Of a DNA stretch of 46,476 nucleotides, positions 35,701 to 42,782 are shown piece after piece; position 1 is the stretch's first letter, and each line of letters starts with the position of its first letter. The stretch is from Nocardia sienata NBRC 100364 (lineage in GTDB: Bacteria > Actinomycetota > Actinomycetes > Mycobacteriales > Mycobacteriaceae): the NCBI RefSeq assembly GCF_001613205.1, contig NZ_BDBX01000048.1, positions 1 to 46,476 of the forward strand. The letters run 5' to 3'. The notes under the pieces were generated by a model. That model did no database searches. It saw only the letters and a list, made by a program, of their open reading frames with translations, and had not been told where the DNA came from. A program made the position numbers and the translations under genes.

Positions 35701-38700
35701 TTCCGGACTCCGAGTCGACCACCAGTTTCGTTTGACCGAGATCCATCCCGGCCGCGGTCTCCTGTGATGTCGGGATCGGAGAACATACCCATCCGTGCTC
35801 GGTCGGCGAGATCCGGAACTCCCGGCCTGGATCGAACACCTGGGCCAAGTGGGTTTTCACTTGCTCCGGGGTGTGGAACGGTGCGGGCATCATTTGCTCC
35901 TAGCGGAGATGGAATAGGGCTGAACCACAGCGCGGCGGTATCGGCGATCACGTTCGCGGGCGGACGATGGGATGCCACGCCTGATTGGGGGTCCCACCAC
36001 ACCGGGCCCTCGGCGCCGAGCGGATAGACGACCAGAGAAGCATGATTGCCGTCCAGGACGGGTGTACCGTCCGGATTGTATCGGAGTTGCCCCGTGTCAG
36101 GATCGCGAGCATGCCACTGGTGGACGACGAACGCCGCGGATCCCGGTCCGAGGCGGGCGATTCCGTCGTGCAGTGCACGGTACTGCTCGAGGACGGTGCG
36201 ACCGCTGTTGGCGTCGGTCTGCAGATCCTGGCGGAGCCACGCGGCCGCGCGCAGAAGGCCGTTTTCCTCGCCGACACGTACATCGTCCCGGCCACCTGGC
36301 GGTGGCGGGTCCGGCCAGCGCGGTGCGGACACCACAGGGCGGCCGAAGAATGCGGACAGGGCGGAAAGACAGCAATCGACACAGTTGTTGTTGCGGCCTC
36401 GAACCGTGGGTCCGCCGTCGTTGATCAGACCGCCGTAGGGATTGACGCGAGGGTCCGCCGCGACCAGGAATCGGTTGCCATCGCGCAGCGCGTTCTCGAC
36501 GGCCATCTGGTACTCCGGACGTTCGACACCGCTCAGATGCCCGGTGCCGTATACGCGCCCGGCAGAGGGATCGGCGAAAGGCGCACGCGTATTGGCTGCG
36601 GCGAGGTCGTTGCTGAGCCTCTGCAGGTCCGCGGTGGTCGGCGATGGTGCGCCGGGTTCGGCAGGGGGAAGGCCGAGCTGCCGGCGCAAGTGTTCGAGAA
36701 GGGTGTCCGGGGTGGCGTCGGGATGCCACGTGTTCGGGCCCCGGTAAACCGTGTCGACAGTTATGTGAAGATCCGCCGCCGAAGGGTCGTTCGTGTATAC
36801 GACGTCGAGGAGAAGCCAGTCGCCCCCGACCAGCCGTTGCCCATTGTTGAACGAGCGGTCGGCGACAGTCTGTGCGGCGTCCAGGACCCGGTGTACCGCG
36901 GCAGGGGAAATGTGTGGCGCAGCGTTCACGTGAACACGAATCGTGGGGACCGTGAACCACTGGCCGGGCCGGTCACCGGAGATGCGCCGAACCTGGTACG
37001 CGGGGCCGGACCTCGGACGTGCGGCCGGTGTCACTGGTGTAATTCGGCCGCCTTCAGGTGCGCGCTGCCGACAGGCTTCACGGAAAGCGCGTGTCGGATC
37101 CGCCGGGCGGTGATTATGGGGAGAGGCGTCGCGCGGAGCGCTGCGCACCGGCGTGTCGGATTGCCTGCCATGATCTGCCGGGGTTATCGCCTCATTCCTC
37201 GGCGCGGGGGTGTGTGCCGTCGGCGCCGGTTGCCGGGCGGGTGCCAGGTGTCCCGGTGCGTGCGCGGGGGCGTCGGGTGCGCGCTGGGCGAGGATCGGGG
37301 GGTTGCTTTCGGGCGCGCGGTAGGCCGGGTCCAGGCCGGCATCCGGCCACCGGGGTGGTGATTCTCGGCTCGGCGAGTTGGTGTCGGGGCCGGAATTCGC
37401 GACCGGAGAACGCACGTCGAGCGGCTGTGGCTGATGGTCCGGTGACGCATTCCAAATGTTGTCGTCGCGCGGTGGTGTGGTGTCGGTTGGGTGCGGTTGT
37501 TGGGCTGGACCGGCGTTCCAGATGTTGTCCCGTGGTGGCGGCGACCCATCGTGTGGCGGCGTGAAGTTCGGGTGGTCGTTGTAGCGGAAACCGGGGTTGT
37601 ACACCGGCGGTAGCACAGTGGCGCTGACTATCCGGCCGGTTCCGTCGAAAACGATATGCCGGGGCCAGACCCGATACACGACCTCGGAGGAGAGGCCGCC
37701 CGGAGCGAGTACCTCGGCTTCGCGGTGCCCACTGGGCTCTCTGCGATCACGGAAGGAGGCTTCGGTGTCGAGGCCGTACGGATGATAGGCCTCGTACATA
37801 TAACGGACCTGTCGGTACAGCCCGTTGGGCAACCTTTCGAGACCGGGCATTTCGGTGGTGACTGCGTCCTCGCGCATTATCGCGTGCTCTGGACTGCGGG
37901 AGAACGAAACCGCTCCGCCGCCGTTGAATGCAGAACCGATATGGGCGCCCATATTGGGATTGCCGGGATTGCGGCAGTGGAAGCCGTCGGAGTCGAATAT
38001 CTGCTCCGGCCCGCGGCTATCCATGCGGAACAGCGCGTTCTCCGGCCGCAGAAACGCATCGTCGGCGGTGAGGTCACGCCACATCCCGCCGCCGTCGCCC
38101 TCGGTGTTCAGAAAGAGATTGTCGACATCGACCGGATCGACCGAATCGGAAAGCGCTTCCGTGGGAATGTCACGTGTGAGATGTGGGGGAAGTTCATTGT
38201 CGGGGCAGCCCGGTTCGAAAGAATCGGGCAGCATGCTCTGGTAGTCATGGACTCTGCCACCGTTATCGTAATTGTGTTGGATGACATCGTTCAGGTATGT
38301 CTCACTGAGCGTGTCCGGCCGCTGCAGCGGGTCGGCGATGGGCAGCGCTTGCCGCTTGTAGATCTGCCAGTTCTGATCGATTCTGAGAGCACCGACCTGC
38401 AGGCCATTCCAGACCTGGTCAGGGGTTGAGTCGTTCGCGTGGGCGAAGTCTTCGATCGCTCTGGTGAGGTTCGCCCTGGTGAGGGTGTCCCTGTCGGCCT
38501 TGCGCCTGACTTCGCTCCAGTCCATGGGCGCCCTGGACTGCGGTTGTTCTGATCGCGCGTTGTCGCCGAGCGAGGATCGGTGGTTCGGAGCATCGGTGTC
38601 TCGCGGCGTAGTGTCGTCGTCCGGTGGCCGCTCGGAATTGCGGTCGCCGTCGCGGTCCGGACCGGCAGTGCCGGGATTTCGGTGCGTCGGCGCCGGGCCG

Positions 38701-40697
38701 GACGGCGGTCGAGACTCCGGCGCGCGTGTCCCCGGTGGGGGTGCCGCAGTCGGGGCCGTCGCTGTGTGTCCCGGTTGTTCGCTTCGAGGCGTCCCGGCGA
38801 GCGGAGCGTGCGAGATATTTCCGCCGCCCGGGCGCTCTGAAGATGCGTGAGGCCGTCCGGAATCGGTTCGCTCCGAGGCTACCCAGGATGTTTCGTTCCG
38901 GTTCGGCCTCGGACTCGAAGGCCTGCTTCCACCTGCCGCTTCCTGGGGCGGTAGCGGTGTGCGCGGGCGATCGGCGGCGGTATTGTCACGGTTCGGACCA
39001 TCCTGACGAGCTGGGCTTCGGTTCTCGAGGCCGAGGGTCTCCGGGGTGCGCGCCGAAGGAGTGCCGGGCGACGGATCCGCGACTGTGCGGGGTGCCCCTG
39101 GTTGTCCGGTGTCTATCGGGGACGAGGATACGTCGGGTCCCTGTCTGCCGTCGGGCGTAGGCGTCGCGGGGGCGCCCGTGGTGACGGCGCCGGCGAGAGG
39201 CGCGGAGGAGGGTGAACTCGTCGGCGCGTCCGCGGTCGAAGTTGCGGTAGCACTGGTGGTGGACGCGGAGGCCGGGTTGCCCGTCGGCGTGCCGGCAGCG
39301 TCCGGGGCGGGTGTGGCGCCGAGGTCGGGTGGTTGCGCTGTATTCGGTGTGGCCGGCCCTGACTCGGTCGCGGGGCCGTTGTCGGATGGATCGGGTGACA
39401 GGTTGAGGCTGCTGCCCGGTGGCAGTTCATCGGGTCGGGTGGGCGCGGGCGTATCCGATGCGGGTGCCGCGGTGTCGGATGGTGGCCCGGTATCGAGCTC
39501 TGAACTCGGCCCACCTTGCGGGCTGCTACTCGGCTCGCCCGGTTGGCTGCTCGATGCCGTCGCGCCCGGATCGGGACTGGCGTTCGGTGCCTGGTTGTCA
39601 CCGGGTACCTGCTCGGAGTCCCGGGCAGGGTCGCCGCCGGCCGGTGGGGTACTGGGCGAATCGCCGGATGCCGCGGTGTCCGGGGGGGCCGGCTGGGGTG
39701 AATCTCCGGTACTCGGTGCTATGGATTCGCCGTCAAGAGCGAGGTCTGGAGCAGCGCCGAGGTCAGGGGCGGATTGACTCCTGTTGTGCAGGTGTGTGCC
39801 AAGTGTCATTGCGCCGTTGTCGGCGGCGCTGCCGACTGCGCCGGAAGTGAAGGTCTCCAACGTCAGGTCGCCACCGACAGATACGGTTCCGGCGACATTG
39901 CCGGCGACCCCTGCAGCGCTCTCTATGCCGAGATCGGCGGCCACCCGGCCGAGAGGGGAAGTGGCACGATTCGCCAGTGGCGCACCGAGCGCGTTGGAAC
40001 CGAGGCCGCCGCCTACCGCGCCTCCGATACCGCCGGCTTTTGCACTGTCCCACAGTGCCTTCCAGTCATCGCCGTCCAGGCTCTGCCGGTCGCGCCGCGC
40101 AATCTGGATCAGGTGGGGCGCCAGTTCGGTGGCGGTTCCCTCGAGAACTCCCCACTTGGCGCCCTTCAAGGCCACTCGCCCGACTGCGCGAGCTGTCGTA
40201 TTCGTTATCACACGTTCGATCAGCGCGCGGATGGCCATGCGTATACCCGCCTGCGTAGCTACCTTTGCCGCTGCCCCGGCTGCTGCCCCGACACCGGTCC
40301 ACGCTGTTGCCAAGGCTATAGTCAGTTCCGCGGCAAGCAGGACCATCGACGCGATGATCACCATCTTGGTGTGCTCGATGTCGAGCGCTGTATCGTCGAG
40401 ATCGCGACTCAGGGATTCGCAGTAGGCGACCAACATCGGTAACGCGCTATCGTCTCCGCCCCCCACCTTGCCCCAGTGCTCGGCGAGGGCAGTGTGCGTT
40501 TGTCCCTGGTCGAGCGCCGCGAGCACATCCCGCATCACGAGGGCCGCATCATCGCCGCTCTCGTCGAGCGCTGTCGCCATATCCTTCCACGCGGTGGCGA
40601 CTCGACGCATCGCCGTCTCGTCGCCCTCTGGCCAATCACCGGCACCAACAACATATTTGGCTACCCACTGCAAAGCGCCCGGAATTTCGATTCCCAT
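32763..40697 (-). CDS. Giant T7SS polymorphic toxin ORF (probably toxin plus displaced C-terminal cassette)
   Basis: An uninterrupted 2644-codon ORF. Residues 1-310 form a WXG100/CpnT-like delivery domain with hydrophobic stretches; about 310-720 are a Pro/Ser/Thr-rich linker. An ADP-ribosyltransferase-like domain spans about 880-1035 (R891 in 'LFRMDSRGPEQIF', 'VSFSRS', E993/E995 in 'REAEVLAPGG'). A domain with a worn zincin look lies at about 1246-1350. A papain-like (toxin_15/glutamine deamidase) domain spans about 1425-1585, with C1439, H1552 and D1569. Residues 1602-1778 are low-complexity and overprint a good immunity gene. A linker leads to a nucleotidyltransferase-fold domain (GS 1985-1986, D1995, D1997), then about 500 residues of charged helices. 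The ATG overlaps the upstream WXG100 stop (TGATG). The domain calls rest on motifs. Confidence 0.75.
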   Translation of the reverse strand: MGIEIPGALQWVAKYVVGAGDWPEGDETAMRRVATAWKDMATALDESGDDAALVMRDVLAALDQGQTHTALAEHWGKVGGGDDSALPMLVAYCESLSRDLDDTALDIEHTKMVIIASMVLLAAELTIALATAWTGVGAAAGAAAKVATQAGIRMAIRALIERVITNTTARAVGRVALKGAKWGVLEGTATELAPHLIQIARRDRQSLDGDDWKALWDSAKAGGIGGAVGGGLGSNALGAPLANRATSPLGRVAADLGIESAAGVAGNVAGTVSVGGDLTLETFTSGAVGSAADNGAMTLGTHLHNRSQSAPDLGAAPDLALDGESIAPSTGDSPQPAPPDTAASGDSPSTPPAGGDPARDSEQVPGDNQAPNASPDPGATASSSQPGEPSSSPQGGPSSELDTGPPSDTAAPASDTPAPTRPDELPPGSSLNLSPDPSDNGPATESGPATPNTAQPPDLGATPAPDAAGTPTGNPASASTTSATATSTADAPTSSPSSAPLAGAVTTGAPATPTPDGRQGPDVSSSPIDTGQPGAPRTVADPSPGTPSARTPETLGLENRSPARQDGPNRDNTAADRPRTPLPPQEAAGGSRPSSPRPNRNETSWVASERTDSGRPHASSERPGGGNISHAPLAGTPRSEQPGHTATAPTAAPPPGTRAPESRPPSGPAPTHRNPGTAGPDRDGDRNSERPPDDDTTPRDTDAPNHRSSLGDNARSEQPQSRAPMDWSEVRRKADRDTLTRANLTRAIEDFAHANDSTPDQVWNGLQVGALRIDQNWQIYKRQALPIADPLQRPDTLSETYLNDVIQHNYDNGGRVHDYQSMLPDSFEPGCPDNELPPHLTRDIPTEALSDSVDPVDVDNLFLNTEGDGGGMWRDLTADDAFLRPENALFRMDSRGPEQIFDSDGFHCRNPGNPNMGAHIGSAFNGGGAVSFSRSPEHAIMREDAVTTEMPGLERLPNGLYRQVRYMYEAYHPYGLDTEASFRDRREPSGHREAEVLAPGGLSSEVVYRVWPRHIVFDGTGRIVSATVLPPVYNPGFRYNDHPNFTPPHDGSPPPRDNIWNAGPAQQPHPTDTTPPRDDNIWNASPDHQPQPLDVRSPVANSGPDTNSPSRESPPRWPDAGLDPAYRAPESNPPILAQRAPDAPAHAPGHLAPARQPAPTAHTPAPRNEAITPADHGRQSDTPVRSAPRDASPHNHRPADPTRAFREACRQRAPEGGRITPVTPAARPRSGPAYQVRRISGDRPGQWFTVPTIRVHVNAAPHISPAAVHRVLDAAQTVADRSFNNGQRLVGGDWLLLDVVYTNDPSAADLHITVDTVYRGPNTWHPDATPDTLLEHLRRQLGLPPAEPGAPSPTTADLQRLSNDLAAANTRAPFADPSAGRVYGTGHLSGVERPEYQMAVENALRDGNRFLVAADPRVNPYGGLINDGGPTVRGRNNNCVDCCLSALSAFFGRPVVSAPRWPDPPPPGGRDDVRVGEENGLLRAAAWLRQDLQTDANSGRTVLEQYRALHDGIARLGPGSAAFVVHQWHARDPDTGQLRYNPDGTPVLDGNHASLVVYPLGAEGPVWWDPQSGVASHRPPANVIADTAALWFSPIPSPLGANDARTVPHPGASENPLGPGVRSRPGVPDLADRARMGMFSDPDITGDRGRDGSRSNETGGRLGVRNSDRVSELVGPNDRGRLLRSETNGPGPARQTDTSEVVAGVPRTDTGGRPGDRISAESLVSGHAPAQQGILRADQQADTRIPSDGNTRDSRGGMGATPQQHGRSLAGTGDLRGLAPLPPTTAGAARSSDTEPPSPDRVSGRSDSSDRSSPPRGPDPEALDSARPNESGRPDADTPRTDPSERPRTQAEPATRHNETVRTADGLPSSHRSIAEEIRQRISQQPEGFQLTYTGRELDTLIAHGRNLGLSDREVVNLIQTGSRIAKPIEAGNLARQMEAWVNTVSERGYPYKFEGADHFNRFTRDFHRALDNAGLSEYNAFIQGSSLRTPEANDVDFAVFIERDRFNALLVERYDGRAAARATDDTPATPLQLKNLTRSEIRELAERIIADRSAYNSQAATFANAALSGIIKSTHDISKPLKVAAKEISRQYPELNIETVSLVVPGSTLDSGPELPVLETTDHAREQAVRKLEIARELEKNLELSGTDERTRTISERTAELHRELAQQNLDRTARLLDGLGPYDREIVDLARQLADANWLADARAVQAALEVTHARQALEQARDALIRGGSLSEVSSKLTSATERIAAANKLESEIRMAVVRGLELGELTEIVEQRLELDVLDRNSEVSIQCRILEQDLVESAVQRIHESDPGRNEFVRFAADTVTKAGDLEVTRSEGRTPDIQGLLREIEAIDQVVRNERDSNSRELIKLELEPAHRQLVARALDSDCRTLESTRGAFERQVISQAVVMASEAREPDARARAQFLDYALNQRREIEQSLARGLEPEPQRVRELGDQLQRAVEYERGIEARALESIGFNAEQAGHIARILESERDRDYGKVRELVDRENVRAEHNRLVGSVRGLEITPERSRTLDPVAYQLVRDQDPVGVDREKRALMYHQPGKGPMAVEYDSPTRRYAEVAKLIGRGVPPEVALSRHLMDLGQARDPVEAVRRAPTPEDLRVKRARELDARNRERGLERGDR
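35363..35890 (-). CDS. YrhB/Imm35-like immunity protein nested in the toxin ORF
   Basis: A 175-aa soluble protein with its own AGGAG (complement of 35897-35901) directly before tandem ATGs (35893, 35890). It lies on the same strand as the giant ORF, one frame off. It reads as a globular YrhB/Imm35-type protein: 'EHGWVCSPIPTSQE', 'LVVDSESGTVIEYPSWS', 'KLWQVSLELIREDALEIEYLL', 'EYSVLINKQTLEYRP'. Over its first 40 codons this frame has 31 G/C third positions against 20 of 40 for the giant-ORF frame (hand count), favouring this gene. A TAG lies in its frame just before the SD. It follows the papain-like deamidase domain directly, where its immunity gene would be expected. Confidence 0.8.
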   Translation of the reverse strand: MPAPFHTPEQVKTHLAQVFDPGREFRISPTEHGWVCSPIPTSQETAAGMDLGQTKLVVDSESGTVIEYPSWSARMIGDDYSEAKRTGRAPRGRQIHPKLWQVSLELIREDALEIEYLLKASSRATPPHSKEYSVLINKQTLEYRPTETLATLAAAWAQHRNSTDGAWPERGTFED

Positions 40698-41011
40698 CAG
40701 GGTGCCGTCGTGCCCAGATCTTCGGCGGTTGCATCATCCTGGGCCTGCAGCGAATCGGCTACGGCCGTCAGATCTGTTTCGTACTTGCCGAACACGTCAC
40801 GCAATCCCTGAATGGCCTTCTGTCCTTCAACTTCACCGGGTTTGTAGTTCATGCTGAACCCTTGTCCGATCTGGTCGGCGCCCCAGCACTCGCCTTCGGC
40901 GTCGATGACACCACGCAAACGCTCTGCGGCGGCCGTCACCTTGTCGGCCACAGCGCCGAATCGAGGGGCTGCGGCGCGTAGCGCGGCCGGATCGGCGTGC
41001 AGATCATCCAC
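40697..41011 (-). CDS. WXG100-family ESX protein
   Basis: A 104-aa helical-hairpin protein: 'SVDDLHADPAALRAAAP' start, first helix to 'AAAERLRGVIDAEG', turn 'CWGADQIGQGFSMNYKPG' (the W-x-x/WxG-type turn), second helix 'QKAIQGLRDVFGKYETDLTAVADSL'. Such proteins are secreted by T7SS as dimers with the partner encoded next door, here the N-terminal domain of the giant toxin. GTG at 41011 has GGAAGGA six bases upstream; a longer frame to 41101 lacks homology. Its stop overlaps the toxin's ATG. Confidence 0.85.
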   Translation of the reverse strand: MDDLHADPAALRAAAPRFGAVADKVTAAAERLRGVIDAEGECWGADQIGQGFSMNYKPGEVEGQKAIQGLRDVFGKYETDLTAVADSLQAQDDATAEDLGTTAP

Positions 41012-41124
41012 TGAGAGTCCTTCCGTGTGCCCTCGTTCTTGTACTTCGGGACCGAGCCGAATCCACCGTCTGCAGCGGACCGGGCGATACCGGGCGTGCA
41101 TCCGGACTCGGCATCGGGGCGCGC

Positions 41125-41628
41125 TTATCGGTCAGGGTTCAGATACGAGCGATTGCGGTAGTACTGGTCGTCGTCTTCCTCGATCGGCTCGGAGAGGGCT
41201 TCCGGAGGTTCGGTCGCCGGGAGGCCGGAGATACTCGCGAACAATTCTCGGACGCTGGGGGCGCCGGGGATCAGCTCGGGCAGGTCGGGTACCTCGGCGG
41301 ACATTGCCTGGAGTGGTGCGATGGCATGCTGCGCGGCCTCGCCGGCCCGGCGGGCGGCGGTCTGCACTGCCTCGAGGGTCGAGCGGGCGAGCTTGTCCGG
41401 GGTAGAGCGTTTGAATGCCATTGGATCGAAGTGCACGCCGAACGGTATCCCGGCGGCATTGCTGTCGACCCTGACCAGATTATCGGGGGACCACACGGTC
41501 ACCGTGGTGGAGGCGAGGCGTGACCGCACTTCTTCCAGCCGCTCACGCTGCTGGTCGAAGCTACTCAGTAACTCATCGAGCTCGACTCGCAGCAGGTCGT
41601 TGCGCACCTGCTTCTCGTCTTCGTTCAC
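41125..41628 (-). CDS. YbaB/EbfC-like T7SS-associated protein
   Basis: A 167-aa protein with a YbaB-like core: an N-terminal helix 'ELLSSFDQQRERLEEVRSRLA', strands 'TVTVWSPDNLVRVDSNAAGIPFGVHFDPMAFK', and helix 'STPDKLARSTLEAVQTAARRAGE'. YbaB proteins bind DNA in other bacteria, but divergent ones are regularly the first gene of actinobacterial T7SS toxin operons, probably as accessory factors or chaperones. The C-terminus is acidic and ends 'EEDDDQYYRNRSYLNPDR', similar to the end of the small charged protein at 29429-29968. GTG at 41628 (GAGGG upstream) is preferred to ATG at 41649. It is the first gene of the minus-strand toxin operon; the 233 bp upstream show no gene. Confidence 0.7.
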   Translation of the reverse strand: MNEDEKQVRNDLLRVELDELLSSFDQQRERLEEVRSRLASTTVTVWSPDNLVRVDSNAAGIPFGVHFDPMAFKRSTPDKLARSTLEAVQTAARRAGEAAQHAIAPLQAMSAEVPDLPELIPGAPSVRELFASISGLPATEPPEALSEPIEEDDDQYYRNRSYLNPDR

Positions 41629-41861
41629 CTTGGATACCCTCTTCCGCATTCAGGCCGATGTAGGTTCTGACGTATCGGCCCGATAAGCGGTTCCATCCGA
41701 ACGCGATTCAGATTTCACCACCATCGAGAAGTTCGGGCAAACGGTGGACGACAGTCTCGGACGGCCGCATGACACAGCTCGCGCCAGCGCCTGTTCGGCC
41801 AGCCGGGAGCCCGGAACAACCGTGACGATCGACCGGCGATAGGGCAGTCTTCGGCGCGGCG

Positions 41862-42746
41862 TTACTTACGCAGCGACCGGACCAGTTTGCCCACCGCCGC
41901 CGGGTCCGGCGTCGCCGCGGCCCGCCGGTTCTCCTCGTGTTCCAGCAGGGCGGCCGCCGGATCGATCACGTGCGTGTGCTTGATCGAGGTCTCCGGGTCG
42001 GCGAGCGGCTTGTAGGTCTTGTCGCCGAGCAGGGTGTGCAGCAGGTACCCGGTGAGTAGTGCGCGGGTGGCGCGTGAGGTTTTCTCCTCGTGCTTGCCGC
42101 CGCCGAGTGCGGCCAGCAGGCGGCGGCCCTCGGCGAGTCCGTTGTGGCCCGCGCCGTCGAGAGTGCGCAGGATCACCGGGCCACCCCAGGCGGCGGCGAG
42201 GGGGACCGCGTCGGAGATCGGTGAATCGATATCGCTCACACCGGCCAGGATCAGGGCCGGGGTGTCGAGCTCACCGGCCACCGAGGTGGCGGCCGGAGCG
42301 GTGGGTGCCGGGAAGAGGGGAGCCACCGCGGCCACCCGGCGCTGGGCGGCGGCGAGTACGGCCGCGCCCGCGCCCATCCCGTGGCCGGCCAGGGCCAGGC
42401 GTTCGGGGTGCACGGTGACGGTGCCGTCACCCAGCCGGACGCCGGTGCAGATATCGAGAGTGGTGAGCAGGTCGGTGGCGAGGTTCAGGTGGGAGGGCAG
42501 CGGGCCGCGCTCGGTATCGGGGGCGGCTGCCACGATGCCCCACGAGGCGAGGTGTTCGAGCAGCGTGCGGTAGTTGCCGGCGCCGTTCAGCCAGCCGTGG
42601 CCGAACGCGACCGCGGGTAGATCGCGGCCGGTCTCGGGCGTGTACACCACCCCGGGCTGACCCGCGATGGCAAGATTGCCGCGGAGCACCCGGTGCGGGC
42701 CGCGGCTGGTCAGAGTGCTCAGAAGTGATTTCACAGACGCCGACAC
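41862..42746 (-). CDS. Alpha/beta-hydrolase-fold protein lacking nucleophile Ser
   Basis: A 294-aa protein of the dienelactone/PET-hydrolase-like alpha/beta fold: 'LPAVAFGHGWLNG' (oxyanion-hole strand), 'WGIVAAAPDTERG', 'LALAGHGMGAGAAVLAA' (nucleophile elbow), 'TPALILAGVSDIDSP' (acid strand), 'LDGAGHNGLAEG' (histidine). The elbow reads G-H-G-M-G where relatives have G-H-S-M-G, so the nucleophilic serine is replaced by glycine and ordinary hydrolase activity is unlikely. Start is GTG 42746 or GTG 42734, no clear SD. It is divergent from glmS with 36 bp between. A much longer in-frame reading upstream runs antisense to glmS and was rejected. Confidence 0.8.
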   Translation of the reverse strand: MSASVKSLLSTLTSRGPHRVLRGNLAIAGQPGVVYTPETGRDLPAVAFGHGWLNGAGNYRTLLEHLASWGIVAAAPDTERGPLPSHLNLATDLLTTLDICTGVRLGDGTVTVHPERLALAGHGMGAGAAVLAAAQRRVAAVAPLFPAPTAPAATSVAGELDTPALILAGVSDIDSPISDAVPLAAAWGGPVILRTLDGAGHNGLAEGRRLLAALGGGKHEEKTSRATRALLTGYLLHTLLGDKTYKPLADPETSIKHTHVIDPAAALLEHEENRRAAATPDPAAVGKLVRSLRK

Positions 42747-42782
42747 GACGAGAACGTTAGCCGATAAGTAGGCTGGGGAGCC

